Part shown: piece after piece, positions 8,770-15,865 of the stretch
Position numbering within the stretch: the first letter of the stretch is position 1
Layout of the letters: each line of letters starts with the position of its first letter
Assembly: GCA_052148435.1 (NCBI GenBank)
Contig: JBKQIF010000035.1
Coordinates: 1-64,000 of the forward strand
Direction: 5' to 3'
DNA: 64,000 nt
Origin: JBEKYD01 sp052148435
Lineage (GTDB): Bacteria > Acidobacteriota > Terriglobia > Bryobacterales > Bryobacteraceae
The notes under the pieces: generated by a model
The model's database searches: none
Seen by the model: the letters and a program-made list of their open reading frames with translations, nothing else
Told to the model about the DNA's origin: nothing
Position numbers and translations under genes: made by a program

Positions 8770-8875
8770 TTGTACGCCAAGCGTTTACCAGCCCCAGGGG
8801 CGCTTGCGATGCGCTCCAGGCAGCCAGAACGACCACGGCTGGACCAGCCCCGCCAGGGTTCCCGAGGCGCCGGGA

Positions 8876-9222
8876 GTAGATCGTTCACCATCGAGTACCG
8901 GCGGACGCGGCTGACGTAGACCGGCGCGGCGTCGCTCGACGGCCTTCGCCGCGCCCGCCGCGTCGACTGTCCCGCACGGTTCGAGGATGCCGCCGCGCGC
9001 ATTTCGCGGACGCGGCGCCCGCGCGACCGCACCGGCCTTCGAGCGGCGCCGCACGATGCCGCACGGGTTTCACACGAGCAGGCGGCGCAGATGGGTGAGC
9101 CGCGCCGGAGTTGGCGGCGAGGCTGGCGGCAGTTGACCGTGCGCCGTCGAGTCCCGGCGGAGGCGCCCCGGCGCGGCGGAAAGGCATGTCATCGCTGCGT
9201 CCGCCGCGGCGATCCAGGACGC
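8876..9222 (+). repeat. Mosaic repeat, complete A-B-C-A unit
   Basis: Module A at 8876-8895 ('gtagatcgttcaccatcgag') and again at 9132-9151 ('gttgaccgtgcgccgtcgag') are 256 bp apart. Between them lie module B (8931-8976, 'ctcgacggccttcgccgcgc') and module C (9035-9120, 'ttcgagcggcgccgcacgat' then 'gagcaggcggcgcagatgg'). It lies about 105 bp after the GH42 stop. The rest of the gap to 9340 is GC-rich with repeat-like scraps and no gene. Confidence 0.7.
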
Positions 9223-9349
9223 CTAGCGTTAACAGCGGCGCTGCGAAGCTCAGGTGATCGCCACAGGTACCGGGCACGTTGCGGACGACGTCGCGCAGTT
9301 CAGCGGCGACGCGTGAGGCGACGATGTGACAGTAGTGGCACTCCACTGC

Positions 9350-9400
9350 ATTTAATGAAAACGGCAATTCCGTAATATACTGACGGAGAAATCGGAGGAG
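9350..9400 (+). promoter_or_regulatory. Putative promoter and strong RBS of the 9407 gene
   Basis: A TAATAT box at 9373-9378 resembles a sigma-70 -10 element, with a weak AT-rich -35 region near 9350. A GGAGGAG ribosome site lies 7 bases before ATG 9407, which fixes that start. Confidence 0.4.
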
Positions 9401-9406
9401 ACCACC

Positions 9407-10525
9407 ATGTCGCACGGAAGCTGCGGAAAGTGGCTGACTGGTTTGGCATTTCTGGCGTTCGTCGCTTCGCCGGAACTTGTTGCGCAGTATGCCAAAGTGC
9501 CGGACGCCTATTCGGTGACCGAAGTCAATAACATGTTCGTGGAAGGGATGACCATGGAGATTACCCGTGACGGAACACGGGCGGTGGTCGACCAGAGCTA
9601 TCCGCCGCGAGAGAGCAGGCCCAACGGTTATCACACGCGCACATTCTACGATATTCAGGCCGGGAAGAGTTACACCCAGGATCTATTGCAGTTTGGGGGC
9701 CCGTGCACCGGAGCCAATTTTTCCGGAGACTGGGGCGACCCGTTTGCCATGACGGCGGAAATCAACGCCGATGCGGCAAAAAGGCCGCTGAAGGATCTGG
9801 GTCCGGGCACGGTCAACGGAATGGCGGCCAAGGTGCTGGAAGTGCCCGTGGAGGGCATGCCGACCCCGGCTAAGGCGTGGCTGGAAGGCAAGTACGGGCT
9901 GGTCCTGAAACTGGAGATGGCCATGCCAGGCAAGCCGCAGGCTACGTTCTTCGAGGTCAAGAAAGTGAGCTTTGCCAAGCCGCCCGCCGGCGCGCTGGCC
10001 CAGCCCGCTTCCTGCGTGGCGGCTGGTCCGCCTCCACCCACCGAAGCGGAGAAGATCGCCGCCGCCACCGGCGGCAATGCGGCGGATTTCGCCCTTGCCC
10101 CGATCGCGCCGCCCACGCCCTCGCGGAGCTCCTGTACGGTGCTGCTCCGGACGGTGCGCGCCGGTTCCATGGAGCCGATCACCGCCGGTTTCCAGGTGGC
10201 CGTGGATCTGACTGTGGATCTGGACCATCCGGCCAGTTACAAGATGGGCGCAGGGACGGGAGGTAAGGCGACTTTTGCCGGCGGCGGGCTGAAGGAACTT
10301 ACCAGTCAACTGCAGAATGGCGTATTGCGTATCGATGCCGCGCCGGAGAAGTTCGACGTGGAGACGGCATATAGCACCGGAGAGTTCAATGGGGTCCTCA
10401 TCTATCGCCAGTGCTTCGGGCCTCAAACGGTGCTGCTGCACGTAGTGAATAATCCGGCCAGGTTTTCCGATGGCGGTTACTGGCTGTGGGTCAAGTCTGG
10501 CAAATACGCCAAGCTGCCGAATTAG
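9407..10525 (+). CDS. Secreted protein of unknown function (372 aa)
   Basis: The protein starts with a signal peptide ('LTGLAFLAFVASPELVAQ') and the strong GGAGGAG site supports this start. The first half (about 30-200) has a lipoprotein-localisation-like beta pattern, 'TRTFYDIQAGKSYTQDLLQF' and 'AKVLEVPVEGMPTPAKAWLE', similar in style to DUF4412-type exported proteins. A proline/alanine-rich linker (about 205-235) leads to a second beta-rich domain ending 'FSDGGYWLWVKSGKYAKLPN'. No catalytic motif is visible. It is probably periplasmic; function unknown. It is monocistronic and flanked by repeat DNA on both sides. Confidence 0.7.
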   Translation: MSHGSCGKWLTGLAFLAFVASPELVAQYAKVPDAYSVTEVNNMFVEGMTMEITRDGTRAVVDQSYPPRESRPNGYHTRTFYDIQAGKSYTQDLLQFGGPCTGANFSGDWGDPFAMTAEINADAAKRPLKDLGPGTVNGMAAKVLEVPVEGMPTPAKAWLEGKYGLVLKLEMAMPGKPQATFFEVKKVSFAKPPAGALAQPASCVAAGPPPPTEAEKIAAATGGNAADFALAPIAPPTPSRSSCTVLLRTVRAGSMEPITAGFQVAVDLTVDLDHPASYKMGAGTGGKATFAGGGLKELTSQLQNGVLRIDAAPEKFDVETAYSTGEFNGVLIYRQCFGPQTVLLHVVNNPARFSDGGYWLWVKSGKYAKLPN

Positions 10526-10574
10526 TTTCTCACTGGGTATCCACACACTCCCTGGGCGGCGCGATCCTTTACGT

Positions 10575-11115
10575 TGACCGCCGCGCCGCCGGACGGGCGC
10601 ATCGCACGGTCGGCAACTCGCGGCGCGCGCTATTCGCGACCTGGCGGCGTCGTGCGGGCGTGCGGCCGCCGCGGTCCACTTTATGGGCCGCCCCGGGAGC
10701 GGCGCCGCGAATCGCACCTGGCGCGCGCGCCCCGCCCAAGAGGCGCGGGCACGCCGCGTCGAGGGCATGCGGCCGCGCGCCCCTTCGCAAACCGGTGCCC
10801 GCGCGGCGCCCGCGCCGGCCTTCCGCAGCGCCGTGCGATGTCGCAGCACGTTCCAGGCGAGCAGGCGGCACGGATGGGCGCGCCTGTGCCGGAGTTCGCG
10901 GCGAGCGTTGGCGGGAGTTGACCGTTCGCCGTCGAGCCGCGGCGGAGGCGGCTGCAGGAGCCGGTGCGCCGGAAACTTCTCGGGGGAGCCAGGAGGCTTT
11001 CCAGCGGCGCCACGGTATGCCGCATTCCACGAGAGCACGCGTCACGCATGGACGCGCTGGCGGAGGTGTTCTCGGCGAGCGTGGAGGGAGTCGGCCATTC
11101 GCCGTCAAGCCGCCG
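10575..11115 (+). repeat. Mosaic repeat, largest block, two A modules
   Basis: Module A occurs at 10917-10936 as the best consensus form ('gttgaccgttcgccgtcgag') and at 11090-11109 (degenerate), 173 bp apart; module B is missing between them. Module C precedes each ('gagcaggcggcacggatggg' at about 10858, 'ttccagcggcgccacggtat' at about 10998). The 10575-10822 part is a more decayed GC-rich stretch with B/C fragments. Long open frames cross the block on both strands only because of its GC content. The remaining 120 bp before the next gene's stop hold nothing recognisable. Confidence 0.7.
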
Positions 11116-11234
11116 AAGGAGCCCGGCGCAGTAGCTCTGTTTGCCGCACCGGCCGATGGAGTCGATCGTTGCTTGTTGCCGGCAGTGGAAGCTGGAATGC
11201 CTGACGGCGGCAACCCTCGATTCGCCCACTCAGG

Positions 11235-12689
11235 TCAGCACCCATCCGCTCCTTCCGGCAGGCGGTGCTTCTGGACCTTGCCCATAGCATTGCGGGGGAG
11301 GTGGTCCAGTGCGAGGAACGCGCGGGGCACTTTAAAGCTCGCCAACTTCTCGCGGCAGCGGCGCGTTAGCGTCCCGGCATCTATCGGCGCGCACAGCACG
11401 ATATACGCGACCGGCACCTCTCCCCGAAGTCGATCGCTTCGTCCCACCACCGCGGCTTCGGCGATCTCCGGCTGCTCCTGCAGAAATTCCTCGATTTCCC
11501 GCGGATAAATGTTGAACCCACCCGAGATGATCAGGTCACTCTTGCGACCACAGATTGTGTAGTAGCCGTCCGGCGAGCGTTTGGCCAGATCACCGGTGCG
11601 AAAATAGCCGTCCACAAAGGCGGCGCGGGTTGCCTCTTCGCGCCGCCAGTAACCCGCGAAGACGTTCGGCCCCTTCAAATGCAGTTCGCCGATCCCGTCC
11701 TCGGCGACCAGCTCCAGAGCGTCGTTGAGTAGCCGCACCGAAACGGCTGGCAGCGGCAGGCCCACGCTCCCTGCCCGGCGCTCTCCGATATATGGGTTGC
11801 TGGTATTCATGAACGTCTCGCTCATACCGTATCGTTCCAGGATGGTATGGCCGAAACGCTCGCGGAACTCCACAAACACCGGCGGCGGCAGCGGCGCCGA
11901 ACCGCAGACAAAAAGGCGCATGAATCCGCCGATTTCACGCGCATCCGCTTTCGGAATGTCGAGGAGCCTGACATAGATTGTTGGAACGCCGAAAAACAGT
12001 GTGGGGCGGAAATCCAGAAACGTTGCGGAGGCGGTCTGATGCTCGAAGCGTTCTAACAACCGCATGCGACACCCGCTCATCAGCCAGCAATGAAGTCCGT
12101 TGCCCAACCCGTGGATATGGAACAACGGCAGCGCCAGCAGGAACCGGTCGGAAGCGGTAATTTGCCAGCAGGTGAGAAGGTTCAAGGCGTTGGCGGCGAA
12201 ATTGTTATGCGTAAGAACGGCGCCCTTCGAAACCCCAGTGGTGCCGGAGGTGTAGATGATTCCGGCCGGCGTGTCGCCGTCCAGCGCCGCGCGCGGGCGC
12301 TGGCAGGGCATTGCCGCGGCCTCGGCGGTCAGTGCAGCGGGGCGCCAGATCTCGACCGGCGAGTCGAACGTTGCGTCTGAGATCACCGCCGCCGGATCGG
12401 CATCATTCAAAATGTGGCCGATCTCGCGTCCGCGGTACAGGATGTTGATCGGGACGAACATTACCCCGAGCTTGATGCACGCGAGATAGAGATCGATCAT
12501 TTCAACGCAGTTGGCAAGATACACGCAGAGCCGGTCGCCGGTTCGCAAGCCGCGCCGCGACAGAACCGTGGCCAGCCGGTTGCTGCGGTCGTCGAGTTCG
12601 CCAAACGTGTAGACGTGGTCGCGAAACTCTAGCGCCGCCGATCCGCGGCGTCCGATCAGGGAAGAATCGAAAAGGTCCGTGAGCGTCAA
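11235..12689 (-). CDS. Acyl-CoA synthetase, malonyl-CoA synthetase (MatB)-like
   Basis: This 484-residue member of the AMP-forming acyl-CoA synthetase superfamily shows the P-loop 'YTSGTTGVSKGAVLTHNN' (about residues 147-164), the A5 motif 'ERYGMSETFMNTSNPYIGER', the A7 motif 'YFRTGDL', the hinge 'GRKSDLIISGGFNIYPREIE' and the C-terminal catalytic lysine in 'NAMGKVQK'. The 'GMSETxMNTSNPY' form of A5 is typical of MatB, which makes malonyl-CoA from malonate, ATP and CoA. Related enzymes act on oxalate or other short dicarboxylates, and an oxalate/formate-type transporter is nearby, so oxalyl-CoA synthetase is an alternative. It is transcribed away from the C2 cluster at 13364-18811. Confidence 0.75.
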   Translation of the reverse strand: MTLTDLFDSSLIGRRGSAALEFRDHVYTFGELDDRSNRLATVLSRRGLRTGDRLCVYLANCVEMIDLYLACIKLGVMFVPINILYRGREIGHILNDADPAAVISDATFDSPVEIWRPAALTAEAAAMPCQRPRAALDGDTPAGIIYTSGTTGVSKGAVLTHNNFAANALNLLTCWQITASDRFLLALPLFHIHGLGNGLHCWLMSGCRMRLLERFEHQTASATFLDFRPTLFFGVPTIYVRLLDIPKADAREIGGFMRLFVCGSAPLPPPVFVEFRERFGHTILERYGMSETFMNTSNPYIGERRAGSVGLPLPAVSVRLLNDALELVAEDGIGELHLKGPNVFAGYWRREEATRAAFVDGYFRTGDLAKRSPDGYYTICGRKSDLIISGGFNIYPREIEEFLQEQPEIAEAAVVGRSDRLRGEVPVAYIVLCAPIDAGTLTRRCREKLASFKVPRAFLALDHLPRNAMGKVQKHRLPEGADGC

Positions 12690-12874
12690 GCTGGCAACTC
12701 CTTGCCTTTAGTCTCTTCCGACCAGGGTAACAGTGCGAGGCGCGCCAGGAATGCCACCGGCGTGCCAATCGCATGCGTGCGCGAAACCTCAGTGCCTGCG
12801 AGGAACGTGGTACCCGCCGGCAGGAATGTTCCCGACGGATGTCGCGAACGTGAAGGCGCTGTGGCGGCCGTCTG

Positions 12875-12985
12875 CCGCCGATACGCGCCAGCGCCGGAGT
12901 TCTCGGCGAACGTGGCGGCAGTTGACCGTTCGCCGTCGGGATCCTCGACGCGTCCGCGTCGATGGCGCGCTCTGTTTAAGGCCGC
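12875..12985 (+). repeat. Mosaic repeat, short copy (C end, A, B)
   Basis: It contains 'gccggagttctcggcgaacg', module A at 12921-12940 ('gttgaccgttcgccgtcggg') and a shortened module B ('cctcgacgcgtccgcgtcga') directly after it. Confidence 0.6.
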
Positions 12986-13363
12986 GCGCTCCCGTAGGTG
13001 CACTTCACGTTTACGCGCCCACAAGAACTGAGTCGTAAATCATGCGCAGGTCCGGCTCCAAGGTTCGGCCGGCCTGGACCAGTTCCTTTGTTCTGGACAA
13101 AGTTCCGCTCCTGGCTGGGCGTCTTGCCCGCGTCACTTGCCAACGGCTGGGGCACGTTCAGGATCGAAGCAACAGGCGCCGGCAGGACAACTGTGGTCGC
13201 ACTCGTTGAAATCTGGGCATTATGGGGCTGGCTCCAGTTTGAGGCCAGTTCTCCGACGAACCAACCCGGAGCGGTCCATGTCTGATAAGATTCTGGAAAC
13301 GGCGAACTCTGTCGATGACAGGCTGCGGGCCGCAGTGCTGCTTCGCCCGGAGAGGGATTAACG
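12986..13363 (+). other. Gap before the C2-acid cluster
   Basis: I see no convincing gene. The frame containing 'RTTVVALVEIWALWGWLQFE' (around 13180-13240) looks mildly protein-like but has no start or family resemblance. A GGAGAGGG ribosome site at 13348-13356 precedes the ATG at 13364, so the promoter should lie in this stretch. Confidence 0.3.
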
Positions 13364-14554
13364 ATGAGGCATCCAACTGGCAGACACTTTCTTCAAATAC
13401 CCGGTCCGACCAACGTTCCGGACCGGGTTCTGCGCGCTATGGACAACCCGACGATTGACCATCGCGGCGCGCATTTCGCGGAACTGGCCAAGTCTTGCCT
13501 GGAGGGCATGAAGGCCGTCTTCCAGACTCGGAATTCCGTGATCGTCTTCCCGTCGTCCGGGACGGGCGCGTGGGAAGCCGCCCTGGTCAACACTCTGAGT
13601 CCCGGCGACCGGGTGCTTGCGTTCGAAACCGGGCATTTCGCCACGCTTTGGTCGAAGATGGCGGCAGACCTCGGCCTGCGGGTGGACTTTGTGCCGGGCG
13701 ACTGGAGGCACGGCGTGGACCCAGCGGCGGCCGCGGCGAAATTGAGTGACGACCGAAACCACGAGATCAAGGCGGTTATGGTGGTCCACAACGAGACTTC
13801 GACGGGCGTCAGGAGCAACGTCGCCGCCGTACGCCGTGCGATGGACGACGCGAAACACCCCGGCTTGCTTCTGGTGGACACTATTTCTTCCTTGGCGGCG
13901 ATCGACTACCGGCACGATGAGTGGGGCGTGGATGTCGCGGTGGGCGGCTCTCAAAAGGGTCTGATGCTCCCACCCGGGCTCTCCTTCAATGCGGTCAGTT
14001 CGAAAGCCATTGAGGCCAATAAGCGTTCCAAACTGCCCAAGAGCTACTGGCGATGGGAGGAAATGTTGGCGAGCAACGCCAGAGGATTCTTCCCTTACAC
14101 GCCCGCGACGAACCTGCTTTACGGCCTGCGGGAAGCGCTGAAAATGCTCCAGGAGGAAGGGTTGGCGAACGTCTTTCGCAGGCACGACCATCTGGCGGAG
14201 GCCACCCGCCGCGCGGTACGCGCCTGGGGCCTGGAGATCTGGGCCGCGAATCCCGCCGAATACAGCAGTTCGAGCACGGCTGTTCTGCTGCCGGACGGCT
14301 TCAGCGAATCCGCTTTCCGGGCAATCGTACTGGACCGGTTCAATATGTCGCTCGGGGCGGGGCTGGGAAAGACCGCGGGCAAAGTCTTTCGCATTGGTCA
14401 CCTGGGCGATTTCAACGATCTCATGCTGGCAGGTACGCTGGCCGGCGTCGAGATGGGGCTTGAGCTCGCGGGTATTCCCCATCGGAAGGGCGGAATCAAT
14501 GCCGCTCTCGCTTACCTGACCGGGCAGGTAAGCGCCGCGGCGCAGACGGGCTGA
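13364..14554 (+). CDS. Class V aminotransferase, serine/alanine-glyoxylate type
   Basis: The 396-residue PLP enzyme opens with 'FLQIPGPTNVPDRVLRAM', the hallmark start of serine-glyoxylate and alanine-glyoxylate aminotransferases. It has the cofactor-binding 'FPSSGTGAWEAALVN', the PLP-holding aspartate in 'LLLVDTISSLAA', and the Schiff-base lysine K198 in 'GGSQKGLMLPPGL'. The family transfers an amino group to glyoxylate, making glycine. It starts an apparent operon: 3 bp separate its stop from the OFA-type transporter, which is followed 6 bp later by a glycolate/2-hydroxyacid dehydrogenase. That context supports glyoxylate as acceptor: the dehydrogenase would make glyoxylate and this enzyme consumes it. 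Donor (serine or alanine) is not fixed by sequence. Confidence 0.85.
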   Translation: MRHPTGRHFLQIPGPTNVPDRVLRAMDNPTIDHRGAHFAELAKSCLEGMKAVFQTRNSVIVFPSSGTGAWEAALVNTLSPGDRVLAFETGHFATLWSKMAADLGLRVDFVPGDWRHGVDPAAAAAKLSDDRNHEIKAVMVVHNETSTGVRSNVAAVRRAMDDAKHPGLLLVDTISSLAAIDYRHDEWGVDVAVGGSQKGLMLPPGLSFNAVSSKAIEANKRSKLPKSYWRWEEMLASNARGFFPYTPATNLLYGLREALKMLQEEGLANVFRRHDHLAEATRRAVRAWGLEIWAANPAEYSSSSTAVLLPDGFSESAFRAIVLDRFNMSLGAGLGKTAGKVFRIGHLGDFNDLMLAGTLAGVEMGLELAGIPHRKGGINAALAYLTGQVSAAAQTG

Positions 14555-14557
14555 AAC

Positions 14558-15859
14558 ATGATGATGGCGGAACATGCCGGAACAGGCTATTTGCAAAATC
14601 GGTGGGTGCAACTCGCCTTCATGGTGTTGTCGACGGTCACCCTGTCCAACATGCAATACGGCTGGACGCTGTTCGTCAACCCCATGCACAATGAGACCCA
14701 CTGGGCGACGGCAGGAATCCAGCTTGCTTTCAGCATCCTGATATTCCTGAATACGTGGCTGGCTCCGCTGGAGGGTTGGGTGGCAGACCGTTACGGCCCA
14801 CGGTTTGTGGTGATGCTGGGCGGTCTGGCGGCCGGGACTTCGTGGGTCATGAATTCGCGCGCGCATTCGCTCCTTACGCTCTACGTGGCCGCGGCGATCG
14901 GGGGGCTGGGCATCGGTTGCGTATTCGCCACGTCGATGGGCACGGCGCTCAAGTGGTTCCCCGAAAGACGCGGATTCGCATCCGGGATGATCGCGGCCGG
15001 CTATGGGCTGGGCGCGGCGATCACCGTGATTCCCACCTCCCGGATGATCCTCGCGAGCGGCTACCGCCACGCGTTCTTCTTTTTTGGGCTGCTCCAGGGA
15101 GTGTCGATTTTCTGCTTGGGAGCGTTTCTGATCAAGCCGAGAGTGCCGGCGTATCGGCCCTCGCCAGCGGGAAAGATACGCCAAGGGCGGGAATTTACTC
15201 CGTCTCAGACGGTGCGAACGAAAGTATTCTGGCTCATTTACCTGGTTTATCTGATGATCGCCTCCGGGGGCATGATCGTGACTGCGCAGCTTGGACCCAT
15301 CGCGCGCGACTACGGGGTGGAAAAACAGATGATTACGCTGTTTGGCCTCTCCATGCCGCTGCTGGCCCTGGCCGTTTCGATCGATAACCTGGCGAACGGG
15401 CTCACCAGGCCCTTTTCCGGCCTCCTGTCAGACAAGATTGGGCGCGAAAACACCATGCTGCTGATGTTCTCGGCGGAAGGGATCGCCTTCCTGGGCATGG
15501 CCGCCTTGGGGCGGCAGCCGCTGGCTTTTCTGGTGTTCGCGGCTTTGATCTTCCTGTTTTGGGGTGAGATCTTCTCCCTTTTCCCGGCTATTTGCGGAGA
15601 CACTTTCGGCATCAACGATGCGACCGCCAACAACGGGCTCCTGTATACCGCGAAGGGCACCTCGGCCCTTTTGGTTCCCCTGGCGAATCTCCTGGTAGCG
15701 GCAACCGGGACCTGGACCGCGGTATTGCTGGTAATGGCGGTTTCGAGCATAGGAGCGGCGGCTCTGGCAAAGCTCGTGGTCGATCCGATGCGGCGCGGGA
15801 TGCTTACTCCGGAAGCTCTTGCCGGTGAAGAGAAGCGGGTGCAATTACAGCCGAAGTGA
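14558..15859 (+). CDS. MFS transporter, oxalate/formate antiporter (OFA) family
   Basis: This 433-residue permease has 12 hydrophobic helices and the OFA-type N-terminus 'LSNMQYGWTLFVNPMHNETH', followed by the conserved 'WVADRYGPRFVVMLGGL' loop between helices 2 and 3 and 'GIGCVFATSMGTALKWFPER' in helices 4-5. OxlT of Oxalobacter formigenes exchanges oxalate for formate; other family members carry monocarboxylates such as lactate or pyruvate. The position between a glyoxylate aminotransferase and a 2-hydroxyacid dehydrogenase makes glycolate, glyoxylate or a similar C2/C3 acid likely cargo. It probably shares one transcript with both neighbours. Confidence 0.82.
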   Translation: MMMAEHAGTGYLQNRWVQLAFMVLSTVTLSNMQYGWTLFVNPMHNETHWATAGIQLAFSILIFLNTWLAPLEGWVADRYGPRFVVMLGGLAAGTSWVMNSRAHSLLTLYVAAAIGGLGIGCVFATSMGTALKWFPERRGFASGMIAAGYGLGAAITVIPTSRMILASGYRHAFFFFGLLQGVSIFCLGAFLIKPRVPAYRPSPAGKIRQGREFTPSQTVRTKVFWLIYLVYLMIASGGMIVTAQLGPIARDYGVEKQMITLFGLSMPLLALAVSIDNLANGLTRPFSGLLSDKIGRENTMLLMFSAEGIAFLGMAALGRQPLAFLVFAALIFLFWGEIFSLFPAICGDTFGINDATANNGLLYTAKGTSALLVPLANLLVAATGTWTAVLLVMAVSSIGAAALAKLVVDPMRRGMLTPEALAGEEKRVQLQPK

Positions 15860-15865
15860 TTTAGC

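Noticed and set aside
9683..11508. Long arginine-rich open frames (451 aa minus, 340 aa plus) across the repeat block at 10575-11115
   Set aside because: The frames are not kept between repeat copies because of indels; the recurring 'RRGSTANGQ'-like peptides are translations of module A, not conserved protein.
11235..12689. Naming the ligase as oxalyl-CoA synthetase
   Set aside because: The A5 motif with 'NTSNPY' is the MatB form; the oxalate idea rests only on the nearby transporter, so it is kept as an alternative.
13358..15184. 608-aa minus-strand open frame over the aminotransferase and transporter genes
   Set aside because: No protein-like composition, no start signal, and complete overlap with two clearly recognised genes.
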